From: CAYOLL01 sp964404765 [NCBI: uncultured Gemmatimonadota bacterium]
GTDB lineage: Bacteria > 4572-55
DNA length: 14,410 nt
Assembly (NCBI GenBank): GCA_964404765.1
Contig: CAYOLL010000153.1
Location: 1 to 14,410, forward strand
Direction: 5' to 3'
Shown here one piece after another: positions 1 through 6,487 of the stretch. Each line of letters starts with the position of its first letter. The first letter of the stretch is position 1. A program made the position numbers and the translations under genes. Under the pieces are notes generated by a model. The model ran no database searches. It was not told the DNA's origin and saw only the letters and a list, made by a program, of their open reading frames with translations.

Positions 1-40
1 AGGCAAACAAGATGCCGGATAAGAGCATTCCGGCATGACA
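1..40 (-). repeat. Dispersed palindromic repeat (GCCGGAATGACA family), partial copy
   Basis: Read on the minus strand, these 40 bases match 6121-6160 at 36 of 40 positions. The core is a small hairpin with arms TGCCGGA and TCCGGCA. The copy runs off the left edge of the window, so its far end is not visible. It lies downstream of the methyltransferase gene, which reads leftwards. Bases 41-163 hold nothing else that I recognise. Confidence 0.75.
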
Positions 41-163
41 GTGTTCTAAAGGTTGTTGACTCATACAGATATTGGATAATTTTGTGCGATTGGGTGCAGG
101 CTTGTTAGCGTTAAACAGGCATATTTTCTGCACGGAAACTTCAGCAAGTTTAAGCATCTGCGA

Positions 164-970
164 TTAGTTTTTTCGGGCAATCCAGACATCTTGCTCCGGG
201 GGACCGCTTTCACGTTCGCCGCCTTCAAGATAGGCGATAATTGTAAATCCGCTAAGCAATTGTATCATAAAGGCTTCCGGTTGATAGGCGGTAAAAGTGC
301 GGTGACCTGCCTTTACCTGACCCCGTACGACCAGCCGGCCACTGTCAAATTCTTGCCGCTCGGCTGTACCTAATTTGAGGCGGCATGAGCGGCCATGGGT
401 TGTCAAAAAGAGGAGGCCGTCTTTTTTGAGAACACGATTGAGTTCGGGTAACCAATCGACATGCAAGTTTTCCGGCAAATGTGTCAATACCGATAAGCCG
501 TAAACGATATCAAAACTTTCCCCGGCAAAAGACAGTGGCGGATTCAGATTATTGACGACGAACGTAATATCCGTAAAATGCCGACGACACCAGGCAATAG
601 ATGCGGCATTATAGTCAGCGGCGGCAAAGCGGCAGTTTTGACCAATTAGTATATCTGGCAAATGGCGGATCACCCGCGCCGGACCGCAACCCCAATCCAA
701 AAACGTCTTGTCCCGAAGATCGGTATGTTGATTTAAATGGGCAACCAACCAACGCGCGGTTTCCAAACCGTCCCGATAGTATTTTTCATAATCCAGACGG
801 TAGGACTCATACATTAAGTAATCCGGCGGCAATACAAAATGTGGATACGTCTCTCGAAAGTTGCGGTTGCGCTGTCGGGATAAAAATGCGTGGAAGCAAT
901 AGCGAATGTAATCGGCGGTCTCCAGCAAGTGAAGTTGCCGCAGAAAAAGACTCAGGGTGGTTTTGTTCAT
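164..970 (-). CDS. Class I SAM-dependent methyltransferase
   Basis: A 268-residue soluble protein expected to move a methyl group from S-adenosylmethionine to an unknown acceptor in the cytoplasm. The Rossmann-like core starts near residue 88. Motif I reads LDWGCGPAR (91-99), the acidic residue that binds the ribose is probably D119 in AAADYN, and FDIVYGLSVLTHL (153-165) followed by LLFLTTHG (187-194) match the strands after motif II in the Methyltransf_11/25 type. The first 85 residues are charged and helical and resemble no catalytic domain. The ATG at 970 has no clear Shine-Dalgarno sequence; a later in-frame ATG (M53) would remove only the extension. The gene stands alone, 337 bases beyond the peptidase gene upstream, so the neighbourhood gives no clue to its substrate. 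Family call is firm, function unknown. Confidence 0.85.
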   Translation of the reverse strand: MNKTTLSLFLRQLHLLETADYIRYCFHAFLSRQRNRNFRETYPHFVLPPDYLMYESYRLDYEKYYRDGLETARWLVAHLNQHTDLRDKTFLDWGCGPARVIRHLPDILIGQNCRFAAADYNAASIAWCRRHFTDITFVVNNLNPPLSFAGESFDIVYGLSVLTHLPENLHVDWLPELNRVLKKDGLLFLTTHGRSCRLKLGTAERQEFDSGRLVVRGQVKAGHRTFTAYQPEAFMIQLLSGFTIIAYLEGGERESGPPEQDVWIARKN

Positions 971-1076
971 AACGGGTCGAGCCGGAAGATGTAAAGTTTA
1001 AGCAAAAGCTTGGGTGAACGTTTGCCGGTTGTCTTTGAAAACCGTCGCGTATCAAGTACAAGTACGGATTGTGTAT

Positions 1077-1104
1077 TACTCCGATCCAAGCGACAAATTT
1101 GGCA
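1077..1104. repeat. 28-bp dispersed repeat, copy 1
   Basis: Matches 9536-9563 at 26 of 28 positions; the shared core begins TACTCC and ends CAAATTTGGCA. It lies in the 337-base gap between the peptidase and methyltransferase genes. Neither copy is in coding sequence. The function is unknown; no promoter or operator role is evident. Confidence 0.6.
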
Positions 1105-1148
1105 TATTGTCATTCTGAAAGAATCTTCTTAAAATTTAGCTGTTCTTA

Positions 1149-1254
1149 AGCCCTGTAAGGGCGACCCGTTTGTAGAAAGCGAAACACACTCGAATTAGCC
1201 CCATCGGGGCGACCTGTGAGGCGAATAACCATTAAACGGGTCGCCCCGGTGGGA
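1149..1254. repeat. Cluster of three GCCCC-nnnn-GGGGCGACC palindromic repeats
   Basis: Three short hairpin units lie within about 105 bases: 1149-1171 and 1196-1218 in plus orientation, and 1234-1254 inverted. Each has arms of the form GCCC(C)/(G)GGGC with a 4-base loop, followed by GGCGACCYGTTT or a close form. The first and third tails form a perfect 13-bp inverted repeat (1159-1171 with 1234-1246). This cluster fills most of the non-coding gap 971-1307; I see no convincing promoter for the methyltransferase gene there. It may also help end transcription of the peptidase gene, although no U-tract follows. Confidence 0.65.
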
Positions 1255-1307
1255 CAAAATGTTCCGCATTCATTTTTGTGGAAGTGGATTTTTGACAAAC
1301 ACATCCA

Positions 1308-3920
1308 TTATTTGAACTTTCCCTTCAAATAGGCCACTACGGCCGCGCCTTCACGCGCCCGCAAATCCGCACAGGTCTTGACGGCGTCGCCGATATTGGC
1401 CAGGCGCAGCTCGGCCCCGGAAAAGTAGCGTGGCGCTTCCATAAAAAAGGCGCGTCCTCGTTCATAATGCGCAGGATCGCAGCCGTCTGTAAAATCCAGA
1501 AAATCAATAGCGTCTTCCGCGGCAATACGGGCACGAATGGCATCGTAATTGGCCATGACCCAGCGAAGCGCCAAATCGCGGTACTGCGGCTTTTCGTGGA
1601 GATTGGCGGCAATGGCCAGGACTTCCTGCGGACGCACTTTGTCGGACAGCGAATACGCCAGCGCCTGTCGCACAACGGTCGCGTCTTCAAATTGCCCCAG
1701 CGCCGTTAAAAATTCCGTGCGCAGAAACGGGCTGGACGTTTGCTCAAAAATCCGGCGATACTGCTCAAATAATGTTGAATCGCCATCAAGCGCGGCGGCA
1801 GTCAGCGCCCTGGGCAAAAGGTAGTGATCGGCCTGGGTTAAATCCTTCATCATTGTCTCGGCCTGTTTTTTTAAATAGCCTCGGACCGCCAAATCCTCAC
1901 CTTCTCTGGCCAGCCAACCCAAAATGGTCATGCGGGCCGAAGCAATACGCGGAACTTCACCGGCTCTGGCTTGCAGGCCATAGGCAGCGAATGCCGGTTG
2001 GTACAGCCAGCGCACATAATCGGCAAAAGCCGGCGCCAATTCCGGCGTTATAAAACGCTCCTTCAACTGTTCCAGCATAATGCCGGCGGAGCGGACTAAG
2101 TGAGGATTGGTCTGGCGCAGGGTATGACCGGCAATGTTCAGATAAGCGCTGCCGTCCAATTGGCCGCCGTCCAGCAGGGCCGTTAAATGAAAAGACAGCA
2201 TGACCCGTTCGCGCAAACTAAGCAGCGTCGAATCGGCCGCCATCCGGCTCATCATTTCAACCGGCATAAGCCAGTGATAGTAACCCATTTCGTCCGCGTT
2301 CAAGTGTATCCAATCCGGTTGGGTCTTACCCTTTAGGGCGATGCTTTGCCGGGCTTCCGTCATCAAAATCGTCTGCTCCTGGATTTGATTATCCTGACGA
2401 TAGCGCAACTTGATTGGAATACGCCACAGACCGGATTTTTCGGCCTTTTGACCAAAGGGCAAATGCCGCTCCTGACTGAGTTGCAGTTTGCCGTCTGTCC
2501 ATTCGCCGGTTACGCGGGGAATGCCGGGTTGATTGACGAAGGGCGCGATCACTTCGGCCACATTTTGCGCCCCCATCTCGCTTAAAGCCGCCCATAAATC
2601 GTCAGCCACACAATTTTTCCACTCATGCTTTTTGAGATAATGGCGGATGCCGGCGCGAAATTTTTCTTCGCCCAGCCAGGTCTCGACCATGCCCAACACA
2701 TAAGAGCCTTTTTCGTACGTCAGCGCATCGGCCAGCATCGACAGACTCAAGCGCGGTTCAACCGGCTGGCGAATGTAACGGGCCGACGGCGCGGCATCGG
2801 CGGTCATACCATAAGCCGCCTGATTCAGCCTGTAGATATCGCTTTCAAGCTCCGGGTAGAGTGCGCTGACGGCCTTTTCGGAAATCCACGACGCAAACGA
2901 TTCATTCAGCCATAAATCGTCCCACCAGGCCATCGTCACCAGATCACCAAACCACATGTGGGCAATTTCATGGGCGGAAAAAATGCGCGCCAAACCCCGT
3001 TGATTAATGGTGGCGTGCGCCTCATCCATAAGAATAGACCCTTCCACAAAAACGATAGCGCCCGGATTTTCCATAGCCCCGTAAATAAATTCCGGCGCGG
3101 CAATCAAATCCAGTTTATCGTAGGGATAGGGTCGGCCAAAATAATTCTCCAGCCATTTAAAAATCGGCGGCGTTTGTTTTACGGCTTCGGCGGCCAGCGC
3201 CCCGTGACCTTTGACGCAAATCACCCGACCCGGCACCGGTAAATCCGGAATCGGCACGGTGTCAAACATGCCGACGATAATGGCGATCAGATACGACGAC
3301 ATGGGCGGTGTTGTCTTAAAAACATGTGTCGTCATGAATCCGGCGGAGGTTTCGCTTTCCACCGGCATATTGCTGACCGCCAACAAGCTGTCCGGCGTCG
3401 TCAAGACCATTTGATACGGAAATTTAAAGGCAGGTTCATCCCAACAGGGAAAGGCCGTCCGGGCTTCGATAGCCTCCATTTGCGAAAAAAGATAGCTGCG
3501 ACCTTCGGTTTCGACTTTATACAAACCCGCGCCTTGCCGGTTGTAATCGTTGGTAAAGGCAATCGTCAAAGTATATGCGCCAGGCAATAGCAACTGACCG
3601 GTGGTTACATAAACAATGCCGGTCTCTTTAATTTCATAACTCAGCGCAAGCGAGTCGGCTTGCCGCATCAAGCGGATCGACTGCAGATCCAAATCACGGG
3701 CATGAAAACGAAAGGTCCGCGTCGTCGCCGTGACCTGCAATTCAATGCGAACAAAGCCGGAATAACCGTCCATCGCCGGATCAAGCGTGAGTTCAATCCG
3801 TTGAAAAGTCGGGGAAACATTGGGATCTAAGCGAAAATCGTCAAGCGCTTCGCTGTGCTGATAGCTGAGAACACCGGTCAGCAAGACAATTAAACACAAA
3901 GTGCGTTGATAAAATAACAT
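1308..3920 (-). CDS. Secreted M1-family zinc aminopeptidase
   Basis: A metallo-aminopeptidase that removes N-terminal residues from peptides, probably in the periplasm or outside the cell. I chose the ATG at 3920 (870 residues) because AAAGGA lies just upstream of it; the reading frame reaches back to a TTG at 3941 with less support. Residues 1-26 form a signal peptide (MLFYQRTLCLIVLLTGVLSY). The N-terminal beta domain leads to the exopeptidase motif GAMEN (281-285), then the zinc site HEIAH (317-321) with the third ligand E340 exactly 18 residues on. Y402 in YEKGS is the expected transition-state tyrosine. The remaining ~400 residues form the usual helical C-terminal domain of the ERAP1/PepN type. 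All catalytic residues are present and the length is normal. It is divergent from the ArgRS-like gene and separated from it by about 500 bases of repeat-rich DNA. Confidence 0.95.
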   Translation of the reverse strand: MLFYQRTLCLIVLLTGVLSYQHSEALDDFRLDPNVSPTFQRIELTLDPAMDGYSGFVRIELQVTATTRTFRFHARDLDLQSIRLMRQADSLALSYEIKETGIVYVTTGQLLLPGAYTLTIAFTNDYNRQGAGLYKVETEGRSYLFSQMEAIEARTAFPCWDEPAFKFPYQMVLTTPDSLLAVSNMPVESETSAGFMTTHVFKTTPPMSSYLIAIIVGMFDTVPIPDLPVPGRVICVKGHGALAAEAVKQTPPIFKWLENYFGRPYPYDKLDLIAAPEFIYGAMENPGAIVFVEGSILMDEAHATINQRGLARIFSAHEIAHMWFGDLVTMAWWDDLWLNESFASWISEKAVSALYPELESDIYRLNQAAYGMTADAAPSARYIRQPVEPRLSLSMLADALTYEKGSYVLGMVETWLGEEKFRAGIRHYLKKHEWKNCVADDLWAALSEMGAQNVAEVIAPFVNQPGIPRVTGEWTDGKLQLSQERHLPFGQKAEKSGLWRIPIKLRYRQDNQIQEQTILMTEARQSIALKGKTQPDWIHLNADEMGYYHWLMPVEMMSRMAADSTLLSLRERVMLSFHLTALLDGGQLDGSAYLNIAGHTLRQTNPHLVRSAGIMLEQLKERFITPELAPAFADYVRWLYQPAFAAYGLQARAGEVPRIASARMTILGWLAREGEDLAVRGYLKKQAETMMKDLTQADHYLLPRALTAAALDGDSTLFEQYRRIFEQTSSPFLRTEFLTALGQFEDATVVRQALAYSLSDKVRPQEVLAIAANLHEKPQYRDLALRWVMANYDAIRARIAAEDAIDFLDFTDGCDPAHYERGRAFFMEAPRYFSGAELRLANIGDAVKTCADLRAREGAAVVAYLKGKFK

Positions 3921-4048
3921 GTTTTTTCCTTTCAAATTCAAAAGAGTTAATAGACATTATCGTAATAGAATACGTTTTATAATACATATCCAATTTAAAG
4001 TAATTACGCTTCCAAGCAAACAACTATTTCTGCAAAAGCTAAAAAAAC

Positions 4049-4159
4049 GGCACATGGAACAAGTTTGAGGAAACCCAACCTTGCGAAGGCTTCAGTGCAC
4101 AAAACATGCGGATTCCAAATTAAGCCTTCGCAAGGTTTCACTATTTTATCCCATGAACC
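4049..4159. mobile_element. MITE-like element, 111 bp, related ends to the 9711-9950 element
   Basis: The ends are imperfect inverted repeats: GGCACATGGAACAAG at the left, and GGTTCATGGGATAAAAT when the right end is read in reverse. Inside is a perfect 16-bp inverted repeat, AACCTTGCGAAGGCTT (4077-4092 with 4122-4137). The flanks AAAAAAAC (4041-4048) and AAAAAAAA (4160-4167) could be an 8-bp target duplication, but they are low-complexity and prove little. It has no coding capacity. The ends resemble those of the 9711-9950 element, suggesting that one transposase family mobilised both. It lies in the divergent gap between the peptidase and ArgRS-like genes. Confidence 0.65.
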
Positions 4160-4196
4160 AAAAAAAAATGAGCGGATAAAAAACTTAAAAAGTGAC

Positions 4197-4225
4197 TTGA
4201 CAAAAAAAATTTGTTCGGATAAACT
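4197..4225 (+). promoter_or_regulatory. Sigma-70-type promoter for the ArgRS-like gene
   Basis: A perfect -35 box TTGACA (4197-4202) is followed after 17 bases by TAAACT (4220-4225), a 4/6 match to the -10 consensus. Transcription would begin near 4232 and run into the ArgRS-like gene. The inverted-repeat element at 4258-4390 lies between this promoter and the start codon, so the leader would be about 190 nucleotides and would fold into that element's hairpin. Confidence 0.55.
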
Positions 4226-4257
4226 CACTATGCTTCGCACAACTTTCCTTAAAATGT

Positions 4258-4390
4258 AACTTCTCAAAAAGTGTTGGTAAAACCAAACCTTACGAAGGTT
4301 AAACTTGCGGCGGAAGTCAATATTTTCAGGGTTTTCACAAACTTACAGGCGGGAACCTTCGCAAGGTTAACCAACGGTTATTGAGAAGTT
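4258..4390. mobile_element. MITE-like element with 10-bp terminal inverted repeats
   Basis: The ends are AACTTCTCAA (4258-4267) and its exact complement TTGAGAAGTT (4381-4390). Further matching arms are TTGGT/ACCAA and AACCTTACGAAGGTT (4286-4300) with AACCTTCGCAAGGTT (4354-4368), the latter pairing at 14 of 15 positions and collinear with the ends. The sequence TCCTTAAAAT occurs at 4246-4255 and again at 4391-4400, a 10-bp direct repeat flanking the element (12 bp if two bases of the end are counted). It is either a target duplication set 2 bp off the left end or the element has a slightly longer left end. No ORF is present. Confidence 0.65.
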
Positions 4391-4423
4391 TCCTTAAAAT
4401 TCTCTAAGCTGCTGAAAAATAAT

Positions 4424-6094
4424 GTGTTAGATATAAAACAGTACCTTAAAAGTCAAATTCAAGCCGCTTTGAACTCGTTGCAAAAAAGTTCGGGGGCGAC
4501 CTATAATGCCCAAGTCTTTTCGACGCCCGTCCGAATTAAGGATCATTTTTGTACAAACATCGCCCTGCAATTGTCATGTGCATTAGAAATTCCAGCCATG
4601 TCTTTGGCCGACGCAATTTGTCAACAATTGCCCGATCCGGCCGGTTTTATTGAAAAAGCCGTCCCGGCTAATCCCGGTTTTATCAATTTTAGACTATCAA
4701 CAACGTGCTTTTACACACTCCTGCAGGATATCTTAAATCAGGGCCAAGCGTTCGGTAAAAGCAATGATCCCAATTCCGCCAAAGTTCTTCTTGAATTTTT
4801 AAGCCAGGCGCCTATTGACTCCCTGGAAATAAATGGCGCTCGCGCCGCCGCCATTGGCGATACACTGATTCGTCTTCATCAATGGTCCGGTCATGAGGCC
4901 CACAGCGAATATTTTATCAATGATAACGATCGCAAAGCCAACACGTTAGCCCGAACAGTTGATGAACTATACCGGGCGGCTTTTGGTGAGTCGCTTGAAT
5001 CCGCCCCGCTGTCCGAAAATACAACTTTTATCAAAGCCATTGTTAACGAACTTGTCGTGGCTCACGGGCCGGCCTTTTTCCTGAAGGAAGACGAAGAGCG
5101 TTTGAATTTCTTTAAACGCACGGTTTTGGAGCGGGCGGCGCTGATACAGCAAAAATCCCTGCAAACATTAGGTATCCACATTGATCAACGATTTTATGAA
5201 TCGGATATCGTGAGCGACGGAAAAATCCGAACGGTGCTGGGCCGCTTGCTGGGCCTGGGCTTAGTTTACGATTTTGACGGGTGTCTATGGTTCAAATCCA
5301 GTGATTTTGGCGATAACGAAGATCGTATTTTGATTAAAAGCGATGGTTCCGCTACCTATTTTTTAATTGACTTAGGGTATCACCTGGGGAAATTTGAACG
5401 CGGATTCAATCTGCTGGTAAATATTTGGAATCCGGATCATCAAGCTTATGTCCAAAGAATGCGGATCGGGTTGGAAGCTTTAGGCTATTCCAACAGCCAA
5501 TTTCAACTGCTGACGATTGGACACGTCCATTTGGTTAAAGACAGCATAAAATTAGTTGTTTCTGAACGCGCCGGTGTTCATATCGGCATTGATGAATTGC
5601 TTAAAGAATTAAACGCCGATGTACTGCGCTACTTCTTGATTCGCGGAAGTATCCATCGCCCGCTTGAATTCAGCCTGGATCTGGCGCGTTCCGGGAGTCG
5701 CCGCAATCCGCTGGCCTATATTCAACGTGTTCGCCGCCGTCTGGACGGGCTTTTTGACAAAAGCAAATTTGTGTCGAATATGCGCGCTTTAACCCATTTT
5801 CCCAAAACGATTGAAGCAGAAGAAGCCGCCCTTATTCTTCAACTAACTGCTTTTCCGAATGTTGTTCAAAAAGCCGCCAACACTATCCAGCCCCAGCTTA
5901 TCCCGCTTTATCTTGAAAAATTTGCGGCGAATTTCAATCGATTCTACAGTGCCCATCACATTCTAAATAACGATCCTGCCTTGACGGAGTCACGCTTATT
6001 TTTATGCCAGGCTGTCAAAACCGTGCTGGATAACGCCCTGTCTCTTATCGGCATATCGGCGCCGGGTCATAAATCGGGCAATTATACTGATTAA
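4424..6094 (+). CDS. Arginyl-tRNA synthetase homologue with degenerate catalytic signatures (probable pseudoenzyme)
   Basis: A 556-residue class I aminoacyl-tRNA synthetase of the ArgRS family, full length and in family order: N-terminal Add-1-type domain (about 1-92, ending GFINFRLS), catalytic core (about 118-400), and a DALR-type anticodon-binding domain (about 440-556, with FAANFNRFY and ALSLIGISAP). Family hallmarks survive: SEYFINDND (161-169), GKFERGFN and WNPDHQAYVQRM. The HIGH signature, normally in TGPLHxGHxRGA, reads LEINGAR (134-140), so both histidines are gone. The KMSKR loop reads VVSER (378-382) before AG. KMSKR is loose in many ArgRS proteins, but loss of HIGH should abolish adenylate formation. 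The start is a GTG at 4424, since in-frame sequence upstream reaches a stop at 4382 with no ATG; no clear Shine-Dalgarno is seen. The ORF is clean, so it seems maintained rather than decaying. A canonical ArgRS is expected elsewhere in the genome. The true role is unknown. Confidence 0.85.
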   Translation: MLDIKQYLKSQIQAALNSLQKSSGATYNAQVFSTPVRIKDHFCTNIALQLSCALEIPAMSLADAICQQLPDPAGFIEKAVPANPGFINFRLSTTCFYTLLQDILNQGQAFGKSNDPNSAKVLLEFLSQAPIDSLEINGARAAAIGDTLIRLHQWSGHEAHSEYFINDNDRKANTLARTVDELYRAAFGESLESAPLSENTTFIKAIVNELVVAHGPAFFLKEDEERLNFFKRTVLERAALIQQKSLQTLGIHIDQRFYESDIVSDGKIRTVLGRLLGLGLVYDFDGCLWFKSSDFGDNEDRILIKSDGSATYFLIDLGYHLGKFERGFNLLVNIWNPDHQAYVQRMRIGLEALGYSNSQFQLLTIGHVHLVKDSIKLVVSERAGVHIGIDELLKELNADVLRYFLIRGSIHRPLEFSLDLARSGSRRNPLAYIQRVRRRLDGLFDKSKFVSNMRALTHFPKTIEAEEAALILQLTAFPNVVQKAANTIQPQLIPLYLEKFAANFNRFYSAHHILNNDPALTESRLFLCQAVKTVLDNALSLIGISAPGHKSGNYTD

Positions 6095-6227
6095 GGGTTA
6101 GAAATTGCATTTCAATTCGATGTCATGCCGGAATGCTTCTATCCGGCATCTTGCTTACCTGTAAGAAGATTCCGGCTAAAAACGTGCCGGAATGACACTT
6201 TGTACAATTGCAACTTCTAACCCTTAA
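6091..6227. mobile_element. Nested inverted-repeat element with 18-bp ends, overlapping the ArgRS-like stop codon
   Basis: Ends TTAAGGGTTAGAAATTGC (6091-6108) and its complement at 6210-6227 match at 17 of 18 positions. Inside lies a 77-bp unit (6121-6197) bounded by TGTCATGCCGG and the inverse of TGTCATTCCGG, the same family as the copy at bases 1-40. That unit contains two smaller hairpins built from CCGGAAT/ATTCCGG arms. The TAA stop of the upstream gene (6092-6094) lies within the left end, so the element sets the last codon. In RNA the whole would form a long hairpin and could serve as the transcript's 3' end. Confidence 0.65.
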
Positions 6228-6265
6228 CGAGAATAGCAAGCCAAAATATTACGGGTTAATTGAAT

Positions 6266-6304
6266 AGCCGCAAGCTTTCTTGAACATGAAGGCGGCGGCT
6301 TTTG
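6266..6304 (+). terminator. Possible rho-independent terminator
   Basis: AGCCGC (6266-6271) pairs with GCGGCT (6295-6300); additional AGCTTTC/GAAGGC pairing is possible within the loop. It is followed by TTTTGC, and a run of seven T follows after another GC-rich stretch at 6311-6317. The loop is long and the U-tract short, so this is a weak candidate. It would end transcription after the ArgRS-like gene, before the TPR promoter. Confidence 0.3.
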
Positions 6305-6326
6305 CATTCAGGCGGGCATTTTTTTA

Positions 6327-6355
6327 TTGAAAAAACGGGCAAGATAAGCTATTGT
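6327..6355 (+). promoter_or_regulatory. Candidate sigma-70-type promoter for the TPR gene
   Basis: TTGAAA (6327-6332) and TATTGT (6350-6355) are separated by 17 bases, with 5/6 and 4/6 matches to the consensus boxes. The start would fall near 6362, placing the 33-bp palindrome at 6377-6409 in the first 50 bases of the transcript. Confidence 0.4.
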
Positions 6356-6376
6356 ACGTAGCGGCAGCTTTTTGTT

Positions 6377-6409
6377 AGATATGACATTTCTTCAAGAAAT
6401 GTCATATCT
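6377..6409. repeat. 33-bp perfect palindrome in the TPR gene leader
   Basis: AGATATGACATTTCTT is followed by one C and then its exact 16-base complement. As RNA it makes a stable hairpin with a tiny loop; as DNA it could be an operator for a dimeric regulator. There is no T-run after it, so it is not a standard terminator. It lies 78 bases before the chosen TPR start codon. Similar short perfect palindromes occur elsewhere in this window, for example inside the NACHT gene, so a dispersed repeat is also possible. Confidence 0.6.
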
Positions 6410-6487
6410 GCGTCGTTCATTGGAAAGCGTCGGGCATTTCGTCTGCCCGGCATAAATCAACTCTTGCTTAAGTTTGGAGCACACCGT

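Noticed and set aside
1149-1254. CRISPR array
   Set aside because: Only three units, one inverted, with unequal spacing and imperfect repeats.
3921-3941. TTG start for the aminopeptidase at 3941
   Set aside because: The ATG at 3920 has a good Shine-Dalgarno sequence inside this stretch and gives a standard signal peptide.
4004-4267. Minus-strand open frame of 87 codons and a plus-strand one of 64 codons in the peptidase/ArgRS gap
   Set aside because: Both run across the palindromic element and its flank, have no ribosome binding site and no recognisable composition; frames through inverted repeats are expected by chance.
4424-6094. Calling this gene argS, the housekeeping arginyl-tRNA synthetase
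   Set aside because: The HIGH histidines needed for adenylate formation are missing, so the housekeeping role is unlikely.
4424-6094. Pseudogene of ArgRS
   Set aside because: No stop, frameshift or truncation in 556 codons; a decaying gene would not be expected to stay full length.
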